This document shows positions 34,273-45,798 of a stretch of 64,000 nt of DNA, piece by piece (position 1 is the stretch's first letter; each line of letters begins with the position of its first letter). The stretch spans positions 3,342,268 through 3,406,267 of the forward strand of contig NC_045144.1 in the NCBI RefSeq assembly GCF_008831285.2. Direction: 5' to 3'. The notes under the pieces are model-generated. The model did not search any database. It saw nothing but the letters and a program-made list of their open reading frames with translations, and was not told the origin of the DNA. A program made the translations under genes and the position numbers. This DNA is from Nymphaea colorata (taxonomy: Eukaryota > Streptophyta > Magnoliopsida > Nymphaeales > Nymphaeaceae).

Positions 34273-36449
34273 GACAAATTTCATTTTTGGGTATGGAAAA
34301 GTTGAAAATCTCAGGAAAATCTTGGCAAGTTTTAAAAAAAGTTAAAAAACTAAATAAAAATGTGAAAATAAAGATCTGGTAATTGAAAAACGTACAAAAC
34401 TTAAAATGTGAAATGTGTAAAAGAAAAACAAGGTTTTTCTTGGTATAATACGACAAAGTTGAAAATCTCAAGCATATCTAGGCAAGTTTTAAAATTTTTA
34501 AAAACTAAAAGTAAAATATGAAAAATACTTAAATAAAAATTTAGTAGTTAAAAAAATATGAAACGTCAAAAAAAATGCTAAAAAACACAAAAAACAAAAA
34601 AAACACAAAGAAAAGGCGAATAATAAGTGTTTTTTTGTGTTTTTTCTTTGGTGTTTTTTTCAAATGTGTTTTTTTCCCCTTTTCTTGGGATGACTTGTTT
34701 TTAATGTTCTTTTGGTGTTTTTTTTTTAAACAAGACATGTATTTTGTGACAATGATTGTGTGTGTTTTATCAAGGATGTGAGTTTAAGCAAACAAATACA
34801 CATGTTTATTGTTTATTTTCGTAAAATATAAATTACTTAACCAAAAATACCAAAAGTACCAGTGTTCAGCAGTGTCGACATGGATTATGTGCAGCACAAG
34901 AAGGAAAATGATACGTAAGAATAAAGCAGACTTCGCACAAAAAAAATAGGACAAGGGTAATAGCAAAATAATAATGTTTTACTTGGTCATTGTCTTTGGT
35001 TTTTTACCATGATAACCTGAACTCACTTTTTTGGATTTTGCATAATCATACTATGACGGAATGTGAACGCTGCCCTCCTTTAATCATTTTTAGCAACTGA
35101 AACTGAATGCAAAACATTCATGTTTTCTTTTGGCTAAATTGTGACATTTAACAGCATTTCTTAAGAAATGTAAATTGCTTGGTCTTTCACGTAAAACCAA
35201 GATGTATTATTGGGATTTTCTGCCTCCTGCTCAATTTTTTTTTTAGTATTATTGCTTTAAGAAGTGTCAGTAATGTGAGCGGCTAAATTCTGGTATGGAA
35301 TATGTCACTGGTTTATGCGATGTATTTTTGGACACGAACTAATTTTGCTTCGGTGTCATTTGTTTTCTATTGCTATTTGCATATCAGGATCAGATTTTCT
35401 TGGGCAATTTCTAGAATCTTGTATCTTCCTTCTGTTGCATTCATTTGTTTTCTGTAAGGAGGTTTATTTGTTTTCTATTTTATGCAGGTTCAATGGGTCC
35501 TGTTGAGATTCTTTTGCTCCCTGATATACATAATTTTTTCCACTAATACTTTTCCATTTAGAGTAAAAGAAATATTCATTGTATTCAAAACATGAACTTG
35601 TGAACTATTCGTAGAACTTTCTAGAAAAAATTGATTGTTTCCTTCCTATTGCATATGGGAAGTGATGGCCACTCTATGGCATCCGTCTTAGTTTCTGATG
35701 CGCCTGTTTCTCTAAAATCTAGAAGTTACTCAAGCTGATACGGTTATTATTTTACTCTAGATTTTCTCTAAGACTAAATGTCTCTGTTTTAAATGGTAAC
35801 TGTCGTGATAGATCCTCACAAAAAGTTTCTACAAATTTAATATTGTTCATCCAGCAATTATTTTAGCGGCTACTTAATGGTGGGGGTGGGCAACAAGAGT
35901 CAACCTATTGACTTGGCTTGAGGTTAACTTATTTCACAAACGAATGGGGTTCGAGCTAATGCTTGAATCTCAAAGTTTTAAATTGTGATTGTGGTGTCCT
36001 GTGCAAGCTAATTTGATCTCTATCAAGTTCATTAAATTAACACATTGATCATGGTTCTCTACATGTTTCACAAAAGATTTTCTGTAGTGGTCTCTTCTCT
36101 CCCATCAGTGTTCAATCTCCTTTACTGACGCTGTCCTTCGTAATGTTTCCTAAAAAAAAGGATAAGTTTCTTGCTAAGATCAGTAGCCATCTCATTGAAC
36201 TGAGTTTAAGCTGTAAAACTGAAGCTTAACTGGAGTTCTTGTACTTGAGTTTGACAACCGAGCAGCCCATCTGTGGCACACTCTTAGACATGAACAAGTA
36301 TTCAACACACTGTATGTAAGTGGGTCAGATATAGATTAGTAGTGTGTTAGCTTCACCTAGCAAGGGCTCCTCCGCTCACGCACCCTCACACGGAAGCCTA
36401 GCTTTGTGTAATGCTTAATTTCTCTGCTTGATGATAATCTCCGAGCTTA

Positions 36450-37250
36450 CAACAAAACAACGAGCCGAGCAACTCGAGCTCGGCTCCTTAAAACTCGACT
36501 CGAAATCGAGTTCGAGCCGACTATTTCAATAAATGAGCCGAGCTCGAGCTCATTTTTTTGACTCATTTTTTTACCAAGCCGAGCTCGAACTCATTTTTCG
36601 ACTCGTTTTTAGTCGAGCCAGCTCGACTCGGCTCGAGCAAAAACAATACTTATTTTGATTTTTTTCGTTTTACGTTTCATTTCATCCCGTGCATTCTCTC
36701 TCCACTCTTTCTTCTTCTTCCACGCTTCATCCCCTTCATTCTCTCTCTGCTCTTTCTTCTTCTTCTTCTTCTTCTTCCACGCTTCATCCCCTGCGTTCTC
36801 TCTCTGCCCTTTCTTCTTCTTCTTCTTCCTCCCTCTTTCTTCTTCTTCTTCTTCCACGCTTCATCCCCTGCGTTCTCTCTCTTCTCTTTCTTCTTCTTCT
36901 TCTTCTTCTTTCTTCTTCTTCTTCTTCTTCCCTCTTTCTTCTTCTTCTCCTTCTCATTTTTATTACTTACTGGCTTCTCATCTCTCTCTTCACTTTTCCC
37001 CACCGGCCACCGATTCTTCAACATCAACATTAAGGTACACACCCTCCTGCTCTTGGTGCCCGTGGGTGGTTACTCGTGGGTGGGTAGAATGTAAACGAGT
37101 TAATCGAGTAAGGGAGTCGAGTTCGAGCTTGACTCTGGACAATCGAGTCGAGCTCGACCTTGTGTCAGGGAGCTCGACTCGATTTCAAGTCGAGTTCGAG
37201 CTCAAGCTCTATGAGCCGAGTGCCCAGCTCGACTCGGCTCGTGTGCAGCC
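36450..37250. repeat. GAGCTCGA-type repeat with an embedded TTC minisatellite
   Basis: Two blocks of GAGCTCGA, CGAGTTCGAG and GCTCGACTCG words (36,450-36,640 and 37,095-37,245) flank a CTT-rich stretch (about 36,660-36,960). That stretch has three long units beginning CCACGCTTCATCCCC at 36,720, 36,777 and 36,854. The right edge reads GTGTGCAGCCCTA. It looks like one composite non-autonomous element. Reading frames across it encode only Phe/Ser/Leu runs. Confidence 0.6.
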
Positions 37251-37261
37251 CTACTTACAAC

Positions 37262-37388
37262 TGTTAGAAAGTGTAAATTATGCTTCTGGTGGGTTGTGTT
37301 TTGCTCCAGGAAGCCCCCTTATTCGACTTCCTAATTATGTTAACATCAAGTAAAAGAAATAAAAGCTAAATAAAAGCTAAACCTAACA
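37262..37388 (-). repeat. Possible short 3' LTR of the minus-strand gypsy remnant
   Basis: This 127-bp interval starts TGTTAG and ends CTAACA on the plus strand, so it has TG...CA ends with a 6-bp inverted terminus. On the minus strand it follows the purine tract GGGAGGAAG that ends the chromodomain region. It is short for a gypsy LTR and may carry an internal deletion. No partner LTR is present to confirm it. Confidence 0.45.
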
Positions 37389-39640
37389 TTTCTTCCTCCC
37401 AGTGAAACACCTTGTCCACAGGGTGTAAAGTCTAGAAACCTTTTCTTGAGATCCTCTGCGTCCTCCTAAGTTGCTGGAAGGTCTTGGTAGTCTGACCACT
37501 TTATCAACCATTCAGTAACTCGATCGCCCCCATTATTGGACGTGAGTGTGCTTATCCTTCGATGAGGTTGGGCGCAAGTTGGTGCACTAATGACAAGTGC
37601 TTCGGGTGCCTCCCGCTCCGCAATCTGTTGAGGGCATGGCTTAAGCTTAGAAACGTGGAACACCAGATGGATGGAACTCCCTTTAGGCAGTTGGAGCTCA
37701 TAAGCCAGAGGCCCTATTCACCTTAGGATTCTATAAGGTCCCACATAGCGGGAGGCTAGCTTGTTGTATCATCATGGAAGGTGAAATTCTACCCTCTACA
37801 GAGGCCTTCGTAGGTAGACCCATTCATCAACCGCAAAATCTCGATGCTTGCGATTGTATTGCAAGACCATATGGTTTCGAGCAGCTGCCAAATGTTTCTT
37901 GAGGTCTTTTATCACTGCATCCCTGCACCTCAATTGGATCTACTTCTTCCTCCCTGACCGTTCCTGGTTGGTACCTGTGAAGATCTGGCAGAGGCTTCCC
38001 GTAGACAGCTTCATATGGTGAGATCCCGGTTAATGAATGCCACCGTGTGTTGTATGCCAATTCTGCCCACGAGAGGTAGTCTGCCCACATAGCTGGGGTT
38101 GTTGTCCTATTTAACAGCGCAGATATGTTTCTTCCAAGCTGCGATTTACGACCTCAGTTTGGCCATCCGTTTGGGGATGGTAGGCGGTGCTTAATTATAT
38201 CTTCGTGCCCAACATTTGGAAGTATTCCTTCCAAAAGAAACTCAAGAACATGGGGTCACTGTCGCTGGTGATCGATCGGGCATTCCATGCAACTTCCCAA
38301 CATTGTCTTGGAATGCCTTGGCAACCGTCTTTGCTGTGTAGGGATGGAGAGAGCTACGAAATGGGCATACTTTGATAATTTGTCAACCAAAACCAGAATC
38401 ACAGTTTTACCATGAGAGGAGGTAAGCCTTCCACAACATCCATAGATATATCTTCCCAAATCCGTTCTGGAATCGACAGGGGCTATAGCAGGCCAGTAGG
38501 TTTCATGGTTTCTCGTTGGCAGACATCACACCCCTTGATAAAATCTCTAATCATTTTCTTCGTGCCCAACTAGTAAAAGCTTGAATGCATACGCTTGTAG
38601 GTCCCCTCAGCGCTGTCATGGCTTGATGCGTAGGTGTCATGATAGTGCCTCATGATCGTATGCTACATTGGACTGGGGTGGAACAAAAATGCGCCCCTGG
38701 TAATATAAATATGGCGGTTTCCACTAGTAGCCATAGCTCCTCCATGAACTGGTTCGTAGCTGCAATTTAATACGCTGGACTGAAGTCAACTCTCATTGGG
38801 CTTGGCAAATTTGATCCCATAGGTCAGTCTACACCTGCGACAAAGCATCGGTTTATTTTTTGTACCATCAAGCTTCTAAAGAGAGCATCAGCAGCCGCAT
38901 TCTCCTTCCCCTTGCAGTATCACACTTCAAACTCAAATCCCATCAGTTTCAGCAACCATTTCTGCAATGTTGGGGTAAGGTTCTGCTGTCAGCAGACAGA
39001 ATCACAGGCTGTTGTGGTAGTTAGCACTAGGAATCTACGCCCCAATAGGTAAAGCCTCCATTTCAAGACTCCTAACACTATGGCGATGAGTTCCTTCTCA
39101 TATGCTGATTTTGCACTGAAGGACACTCCCATGGCCTTACTGAAGTATGCAATCAGGTGCTCCTTCTGACTCAGCAATGCCAATTCTGAGGTCAGATGCA
39201 TTTGACTCCACCACAAATTGCTGTTGGAAATCGGGCGTATGAAGCATAGGGGCAGTGGTAATCGCCTGTTTCAAGGCGCTGAAGGCCTGCTCTGATGCAG
39301 AGCTCCACTTGAACTGTCCCTGCTTGGTTAGGGCTGTGAGAGGTGTGACCAGTATTTCAAATCCACGCACAAATTTTCTGTAGTAGCCCACCAGGCCCAA
39401 GAAGGCCGTCAATTCTTTTTAAGCAGGGTTGTCTCCATTCCCTTACCACAGCAATTTTCTCTTCCTCTATTTGCACATGTCTGTGGCCAACGACATGTCC
39501 CAGGTATGATAGCTGGTCAGTCCCAAATTGGCATTTAGACAGCCTCGCCTGCAGCTGGTGGTGCTGCAACTTGGTCAGCACCTTGTGCAGGTGCCGTAGG
39601 TGTTCTTCATCAAGAGAAGGCAACTCTTCAGACATTAAAA
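37262..39640 (-). mobile_element. Truncated Ty3/gypsy chromovirus remnant, minus strand
   Basis: Read on the minus strand, it begins (39,635) just after the reverse transcriptase catalytic loop. It runs through LSYLGHVVG, the RNase H region (39,410-38,990), the integrase (LVDKLSKYAHFVAL near 38,400; WAELAYNTRWHS and SPYEAVYGKPLPD near 38,040), and a chromodomain (EWLIKWSDYQDLPAT near 37,500) whose next codon is a TAG. A purine tract and a possible short LTR follow. Gag, protease and the front of reverse transcriptase are missing, and several stops and shifts interrupt the rest. It is a dead, 5'-truncated copy. Confidence 0.87.
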
Positions 39641-39659
39641 TTTAGCTTCTAATAGTTTT

Positions 39660-42600
39660 ATACTCGGGGAATAAAGTGGTAAGGAGTTCAAAGATTTTTG
39701 TTGTTCATACATTTTTTCTTTGGTCCTAAGTTTTTAGGCATACTCATAATAAAATCTAATTCATCCTACATACCTTGGAGGTCTCCAAGTTGGTCGCTGA
39801 ATGACTAATTTTGTTTTTTGAGTTCCCAAAAGTTATTGGACAGTTGGTACATGCAATCAATGTTGTTTTCGCTATAAAGAACCTTGGCCTTCTTGCATAT
39901 TTGCTCTACAGTTTCGGTGAAGTAAAATCCCTAAGCATCCTTTGGCTCTATTGAATTGATTAATCAGGTCATGACCAAGTGGTTGATAAACTTCATTCTT
40001 TGTATGAGGGATCCGTCTTTGCTGGCTTGCAAATATCTCCATTGACATAGTTGAACTTGTTTCTCCCACTCAGATACAATAAGGTTGAATTGGACTAAGC
40101 TAGATAGTTGCTGCCATTGAGAAGAACAAACATGATTTTGTTGGCAGGGCTTGACTGCTCCTGCACAACAATTTTTTCTACCACATGGTTTGTGGGTTTC
40201 ATTGCTTGGTCCTTTCATCATGACATTGAGGAAGATGAGATTGATGAACGTCACTAGAATAAGCAAAACCTTTGTTGTCATACCAAGTTGTGAAGTTGCG
40301 AAAGAAGAGGAAACACACAAGATTAACATGGTTCAGTCCTTAGGACCTACATCTACGGTACAAACCAGCACACCAGCTGTTTTCTTCTTTCTCATTATGT
40401 TACAAGTCCATTAATACATGATGAATAGCAAGTCCTGCACAAGGAAAACACTCAAGAAAAGAGCCATTTGCTCACAAATGGTAATAAACAACCCATTATG
40501 GTATGTGGACTACAAACAAAAAACTTTCAACTATGGAAATAGAACGTTGCATAGCTATGCTGGATGATGAGCTCATTTGAACAAAGTTTGAACATACTGC
40601 AATCAAAACAGATGATGAGCATTAGAGATAGATTTGGATTCAATATAGCTAGAAAGGTAACATGCTTAAACCCAAAACCAAACCATTTGCACCCTAGATC
40701 GGAATATCATTGGCTTATGGCCTCATTGTTACTGATATTTTGGATATGATGTCGGTTTTTTGAACTTACATGGCAGTTATACTAGCTCTTACTGTAACTT
40801 TAATCTTCTTATAAGATGAATCTGCTCATGTTTTAATAGTTTTGATCATATAAGAAAAGGGACCAACCAACTCATGGGGGCTTATGTATGATGGAGCCAG
40901 AAATTTCTTGTTAAGGGGCACTAGCAATAAATTTTAAATTTTTTAGAAGCGTCAACATGTAAATGAGAAAAATTGCTTTGAAGGATCAATATAAAAATAA
41001 GTATTTTTTGTGAGTCCATATGGACAATTTCTCACATTGTACCTGCACATGCCTCTATCACTGCCTAGGTAACGTGAGTGCAAACTGGTACTAAGGTCAA
41101 GAGATAATGTCCCCACACAAATGCCCCGATGCAGTCCTAAACTCTTGGGGCAAAGGAACAAGTGCTGAGTTTGGTCTCTCATGGAAGTACCTTCAAGTCA
41201 CGTCTTTAAAGTTGAAGTTAAGAAAAATACAAAGAGAGTAACAACAAAGAAATTCAATGTAGCTAAAGCTTTATTGGAAATCATACGTAAAAAATTGCAT
41301 GCTGTGATAAGGACTATATGCACAAATGCTTTATTCCTTACTAAAATGTGAAGATAGTTGAGGGAGGGATCACATAATTTGTTGGGGAGCTTGTTGTCTT
41401 TCGAACCATCCTTTGCTTATATTTTCAAGGTTAAGTGTGATGATTGTAACCTCAAACACCAAATTAGAGTAGCCTTGGACTCAGAGGCATGGGGAGGGGT
41501 GAAGTTTCAGCTTTCTTTTCCAAGTAGTAGTTCGTAATCTTTTTGCTAACTTGTAACAACAAATTGGAATAGATATCATTATTAGGCACATATGCCATTA
41601 TCGAAAAGATATGTTCCGATAGCTAAGGATGTATAATTTATTCACACTGGACGTCTCACTGAACTCCTTAACAAAAAATCAGATGTGGAAAAAACATTTA
41701 ACATCCAATTAAGCAGTCAAATTGAATTCAGCTTAAAAAAATGACGTATGATTGGATGCAGATTTAAGTAAATATCTAGTCAGATTTGAATTCGGATTTA
41801 ATTTTAAAAAATATCATATATCCAATATCCATGTTCTTAATATATTATAATGTGGGTTGGAGTTGGTTTAAAAGTAAGATTCGAGTTTGCCGGTTAATTT
41901 AAAGTAAAATTTGGATTCAGAATCAAATATAGTATAGACTTTTCTGCATATATATTTGAATTTGAATTAAAACCTGAAATACATGAACATTGATAAAACA
42001 TAAATTGTACATCTGATTCGATTATATTCCATTAACATCCTTGGTTCTCCTTACATCCGATTCGATTCTAGGCCTTTAACATCCCTGGTTCTCCTTAGTA
42101 ATATGAGCATCGTACTGAGCACTTGTCAAATCAAAGCGTCTGCAGATTAATATGACTCGGCTACTGCTAGCTTGTTAATATTTTTCATTTTGAGAAAATG
42201 AATTAGAAATGCCTACAATTTTGAGAAAAAGAACAATATTTGTCAGCATTTTATTGGAAACGGAGTTCATAAGGTACAATTTGACAACATTAGAAAATGG
42301 TATGACCTGTTGCAATTTTTTCACAATTGACCTTTTCTAAGATCATATAAACTTATTATTGAAATATATCAAATAAATAAATATAAAAGCTACCTGCAGT
42401 ACCAACAATGAATGAACCCATTAACATATTTAAGTAACTTAACAAATATCACATAATTTTTTTTTTTAAGTTCTCTTCAGTCATTCAATAAAGACGATGT
42501 TTTCAAATCCGTGGTTTGCTAGAGAATAAATAAATTTTAGGGCATGTTTGGATACACTTCATAATCTAGGTTTCAGAGGAAAAATATTGTTTTGCTTCCA

Positions 42601-45240
42601 AAACCTAGTTTTGGGGTTGTTTGGGTGCGCTTGAAACTGCGTTGCGAAGAAACCTGGTTTCAACAAAAACTCGTTTTCAACAATGTTTTGAAGAACTTGA
42701 TTTTGTTCGCCCAAAACATCGTTTTAGCCTTCGATTTTGGTGTGCAAGGCCAAAACTTCATGGGGTAACCTATTCATTGATGTTTTTAGTTGCGATGCAC
42801 TAGCTTCAATGATGAGGGTGGACGATCGTCTCCTTGGTGCTCTCTCCACTGACTGGAAGGATGATGGTGATGAAGATTGGCATGTATGGTTGGTGAGAAG
42901 CAGAAATTTTGAGGCCGGCACATAGCCTGCATGGCTCACCTATGAAAGCAAATGAATGATGATGGACTGAAGGGCCAGCGAATGAATGATAAGTTCCATG
43001 GCATGCATAATTATTTTATGCAAGTAATATTATGGCAGGCCATTCTTTTGGAGGTCGACATGTGGTGCAATGTCCCTAACACTTGTGAACAAGAAGGAGT
43101 CATTGTGAAGCTGCAAGGAGTTGGGGACGACTACCTTTCGCTTTCTCCTATAGGCAAATCTGTATCATCTAATATCATCTAAAATAGTGCTTGATGGAAG
43201 TGTGTGAGCTGACTAGCCAATACTAGTCGTGAATGCTTATTTAGTTTTTGAGTCCTATTTTTTTTTCCTTTTCCCTTTAGAAGAGAAGCTTCTTTGTGTG
43301 GTTTTTTGAACACCTATTTGTGATGTGTGTTTTGCATTTTTGGTTACATATATGTTTCAGTTGTAGGTTCTAAATTCTTATCTTCACATTTGAAAAATAT
43401 GTGTCTACGAGAATAAATTTAAAAGGTTTTATTTATAAAATCCCAAAAGAGACTGATTTAATGCATTGTTTTGTTGGAGATTATTTCTGCCATACAAATG
43501 TCGGCACTTTCCTCTGCATATGTATAGTACAACTTGACAGCATCGTGATGCACATTTTGCTAATGTATTTGTGTATCATTGTTAGGTTATCTATACACTC
43601 CCGTTCAGTTTGTAAAAACCATATAATAGTTTAGGAAGTTGTGCAATAGAATTTGATTAGACATATCAGAAGAATACGTGAAAAAATAAATAGGCTTTCT
43701 AAAATCCACTTTCCTACCAAAATAAATACTTTGAAAGCCCTATTTGGTTCCTTTTTCTGTAGAACTTTTACATGATTTTAAAATTTTCCTTTATATAACA
43801 AGAGTGCTGAAAAATTTAAATTTTGATTCTTCATAATCTTAATTTCCTTAAAACAAGAAAAGCACTTCATTTTGGTATATTTACTTTTGAAAAAGAGCAT
43901 TATACCCTAAGAGTTTGAAACTGTCCAAAACAGAAAATTTTGTCTTCTGTTGAGGGTAGAAATTCTTCACTCTCTTCATGGGTTGAATACTGAATTTGGA
44001 CCTAAGTTGTGGCCTGAAGGTTCTTTATCTTTATAGAATCAACCCATAGTTTTTCAAATTTCTTAGAACTCTAAGTGATTTTTGGTTTAATTTTAAATTA
44101 TTCAAACAAAATTCTGAACTTCTGATTTTTCGGCTCCATGAATTTTTTGTTCCCTACAGGAAATAGGTAACTATCTGTTACCTTTGGGTTGTTAAATTAT
44201 AAATACGGGAAGCCATTCTAAAAAAGAAATTGTCCACGCTATCAAAATATGGTTAACCAACTCTTTCCAATGGGCTCAATTACAAAAGTGTCGAAATTGG
44301 TTTTGGTTGTCACCTTAATTAAGTCACAACACCAGTGGGTTGGTTGGTGTTTCTATTACCATCTCCTTTGCTTTGGTTGTTGTGCGTCTCAAACTCCTTC
44401 ACTTTTGTTCCCTGCAATTTTTTAACTTTGTGTTCACCTCAACTTCTCCTTTGGTTAGGTTCTCATTGTTAGAACTCTCAACTTCAAAATGAAACTGTTT
44501 TTTGTTTCTTCATCTTACTGTGACATTGAATTGTTGGTGGTTTCATTTTTAGATGAGCTAGTAGTCTGTGACATAGTTGGTGGCTGCTAGTTTGTGGAAA
44601 CCGTTCTACCAAGGACAAGTTGGTGGATGGCTGGTGAAACAATTTTAGTTGTGTAGAGATCTCAACTTCAAAATTTTAGTAATGAGAAAGCTCAGTACTG
44701 GAGTGTTGTCATGAAATGAGGAAGACTTTCCATTGAGGAATGAAATCATAAACAAGAAGATCTGAGCCTCTAGTAATAAAACTTTCAAGTAGGGCTGGGC
44801 ATAAAAATTGGGCATCGGGCCAGGCTGGGCCAGCCCGATTATCATGAATCAAGTTAGGCCTGACTGAACTAAAACTAGGCCCATTACCCGTCCCATTAGG
44901 AGTTGGGCCGGGCCGGGCCGGGCCTGTCCCATGGATTAATGGGTACCAGGCCGTTCTGGCCTGGCCCCATATTTATTAATATTTTTTTATAAACCCACCA
45001 TTGAAGGTGGGCAGGGACCACACAAATGAGACGGTTTAAATTTGTGATAAAAACATGCCTTGGTTTAAATTTAACAAAAGCACTCATTTGTATGTGTTGG
45101 GTTGAGTTCCGGAACTGAGTTAAAAATTGACTACATTTTTTTATAAGAGGAATCAACCATACGCAAAAAGTATTTCGGTCTTTTTCCATTTTCCAACTCT
45201 GGTGAAGACAGATTTAATTAAAATGCTATCCAAGTAGTTA
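39660..45240. other. Intergenic region, no gene seen
   Basis: Short open frames of 60-120 codons occur on both strands, but none has a recognisable domain or coherent exon structure. A GGGCC-rich degenerate repeat lies at 44,790-44,975. The rest is AT-rich single-copy-looking DNA. Confidence 0.5.
44790..44975. repeat. GGGCCGGGCC-rich degenerate element
   Basis: It starts with TAGGGCTGGGCA, a sequence reminiscent of hAT-type terminal repeats. It has repeated GGGCC words, including four in tandem near 44,905. No matching inverted end was found, so the class is uncertain. Confidence 0.4.
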
Positions 45241-45798
45241 AACATAGAGTTATTAATAGCCAATGAAGGAAGGAATTTCTGGTTTTCATGGAATGATCTT
45301 CAGAACTATTTTAGAGTGGACAGCACTTACATGGCCAACTATATTTGCAATATGTAATGGCAACAATTGCACTGTTGAAAATCACAATGCACCTCTCATT
45401 ACCAAACAAGAAGCATTCAAACTTAAGTTGCCTAAATTACCAGACTGACATGTACATGTGGCTATTCTTTGAAAAAGAGGTGAAACAACGTGATTCACTT
45501 AAACCCGTGACAGGAAAATCCAATGCTGTTGTGGTCGTCGCCATGGCCCTTTCTCCTTGGAAGTGTGGTGTTGTAAAAGCTCTACTCCATGAAAATATAA
45601 ATCACATACCTGAACCCCAACCGAAACCACTTAGAGCTGAACAAGGCCATTACTAACCAACTGCAATTTGATACAGGATTCGTATGCACATTTTGCATCA
45701 TATTTTTGAACTAAAGCATTCAGATTACACAAATATTAGTACCTAAAACTGAACTTGCTGCAAGGAATATTTGCAGTAACAGGAAGAGTAGAGCAGCA

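Larger units (their letters stand above)
33471..36440. other. Intergenic region after the M50B gene
   Basis: The first few hundred bases are the expected 3' untranslated region. Beyond that I see no gene. It contains (TA)n tracts and an AT-rich block (34,300-34,740) with runs of A and T and repeated AAAAAACAC-like strings. Confidence 0.55.

Noticed and set aside
34062-34471. Tyr-Ile repeat proteins on the minus strand (also at 62,207-62,462)
   Set aside because: They are translations of (TA)n microsatellites.
36558-37353. Long Phe/Ser/Leu-rich frames and their charged antisense partners
   Set aside because: They are translations of the TTC/GAA minisatellite, not genes.
39964-40329. 121-codon minus-strand frame beyond the gypsy remnant
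   Set aside because: It has no similarity that I can recognise and no codon or splice support.
42621-43182. Cluster of plus-strand frames of 60-76 codons
   Set aside because: They overlap in different frames, lack consistent splice sites and resemble no family.
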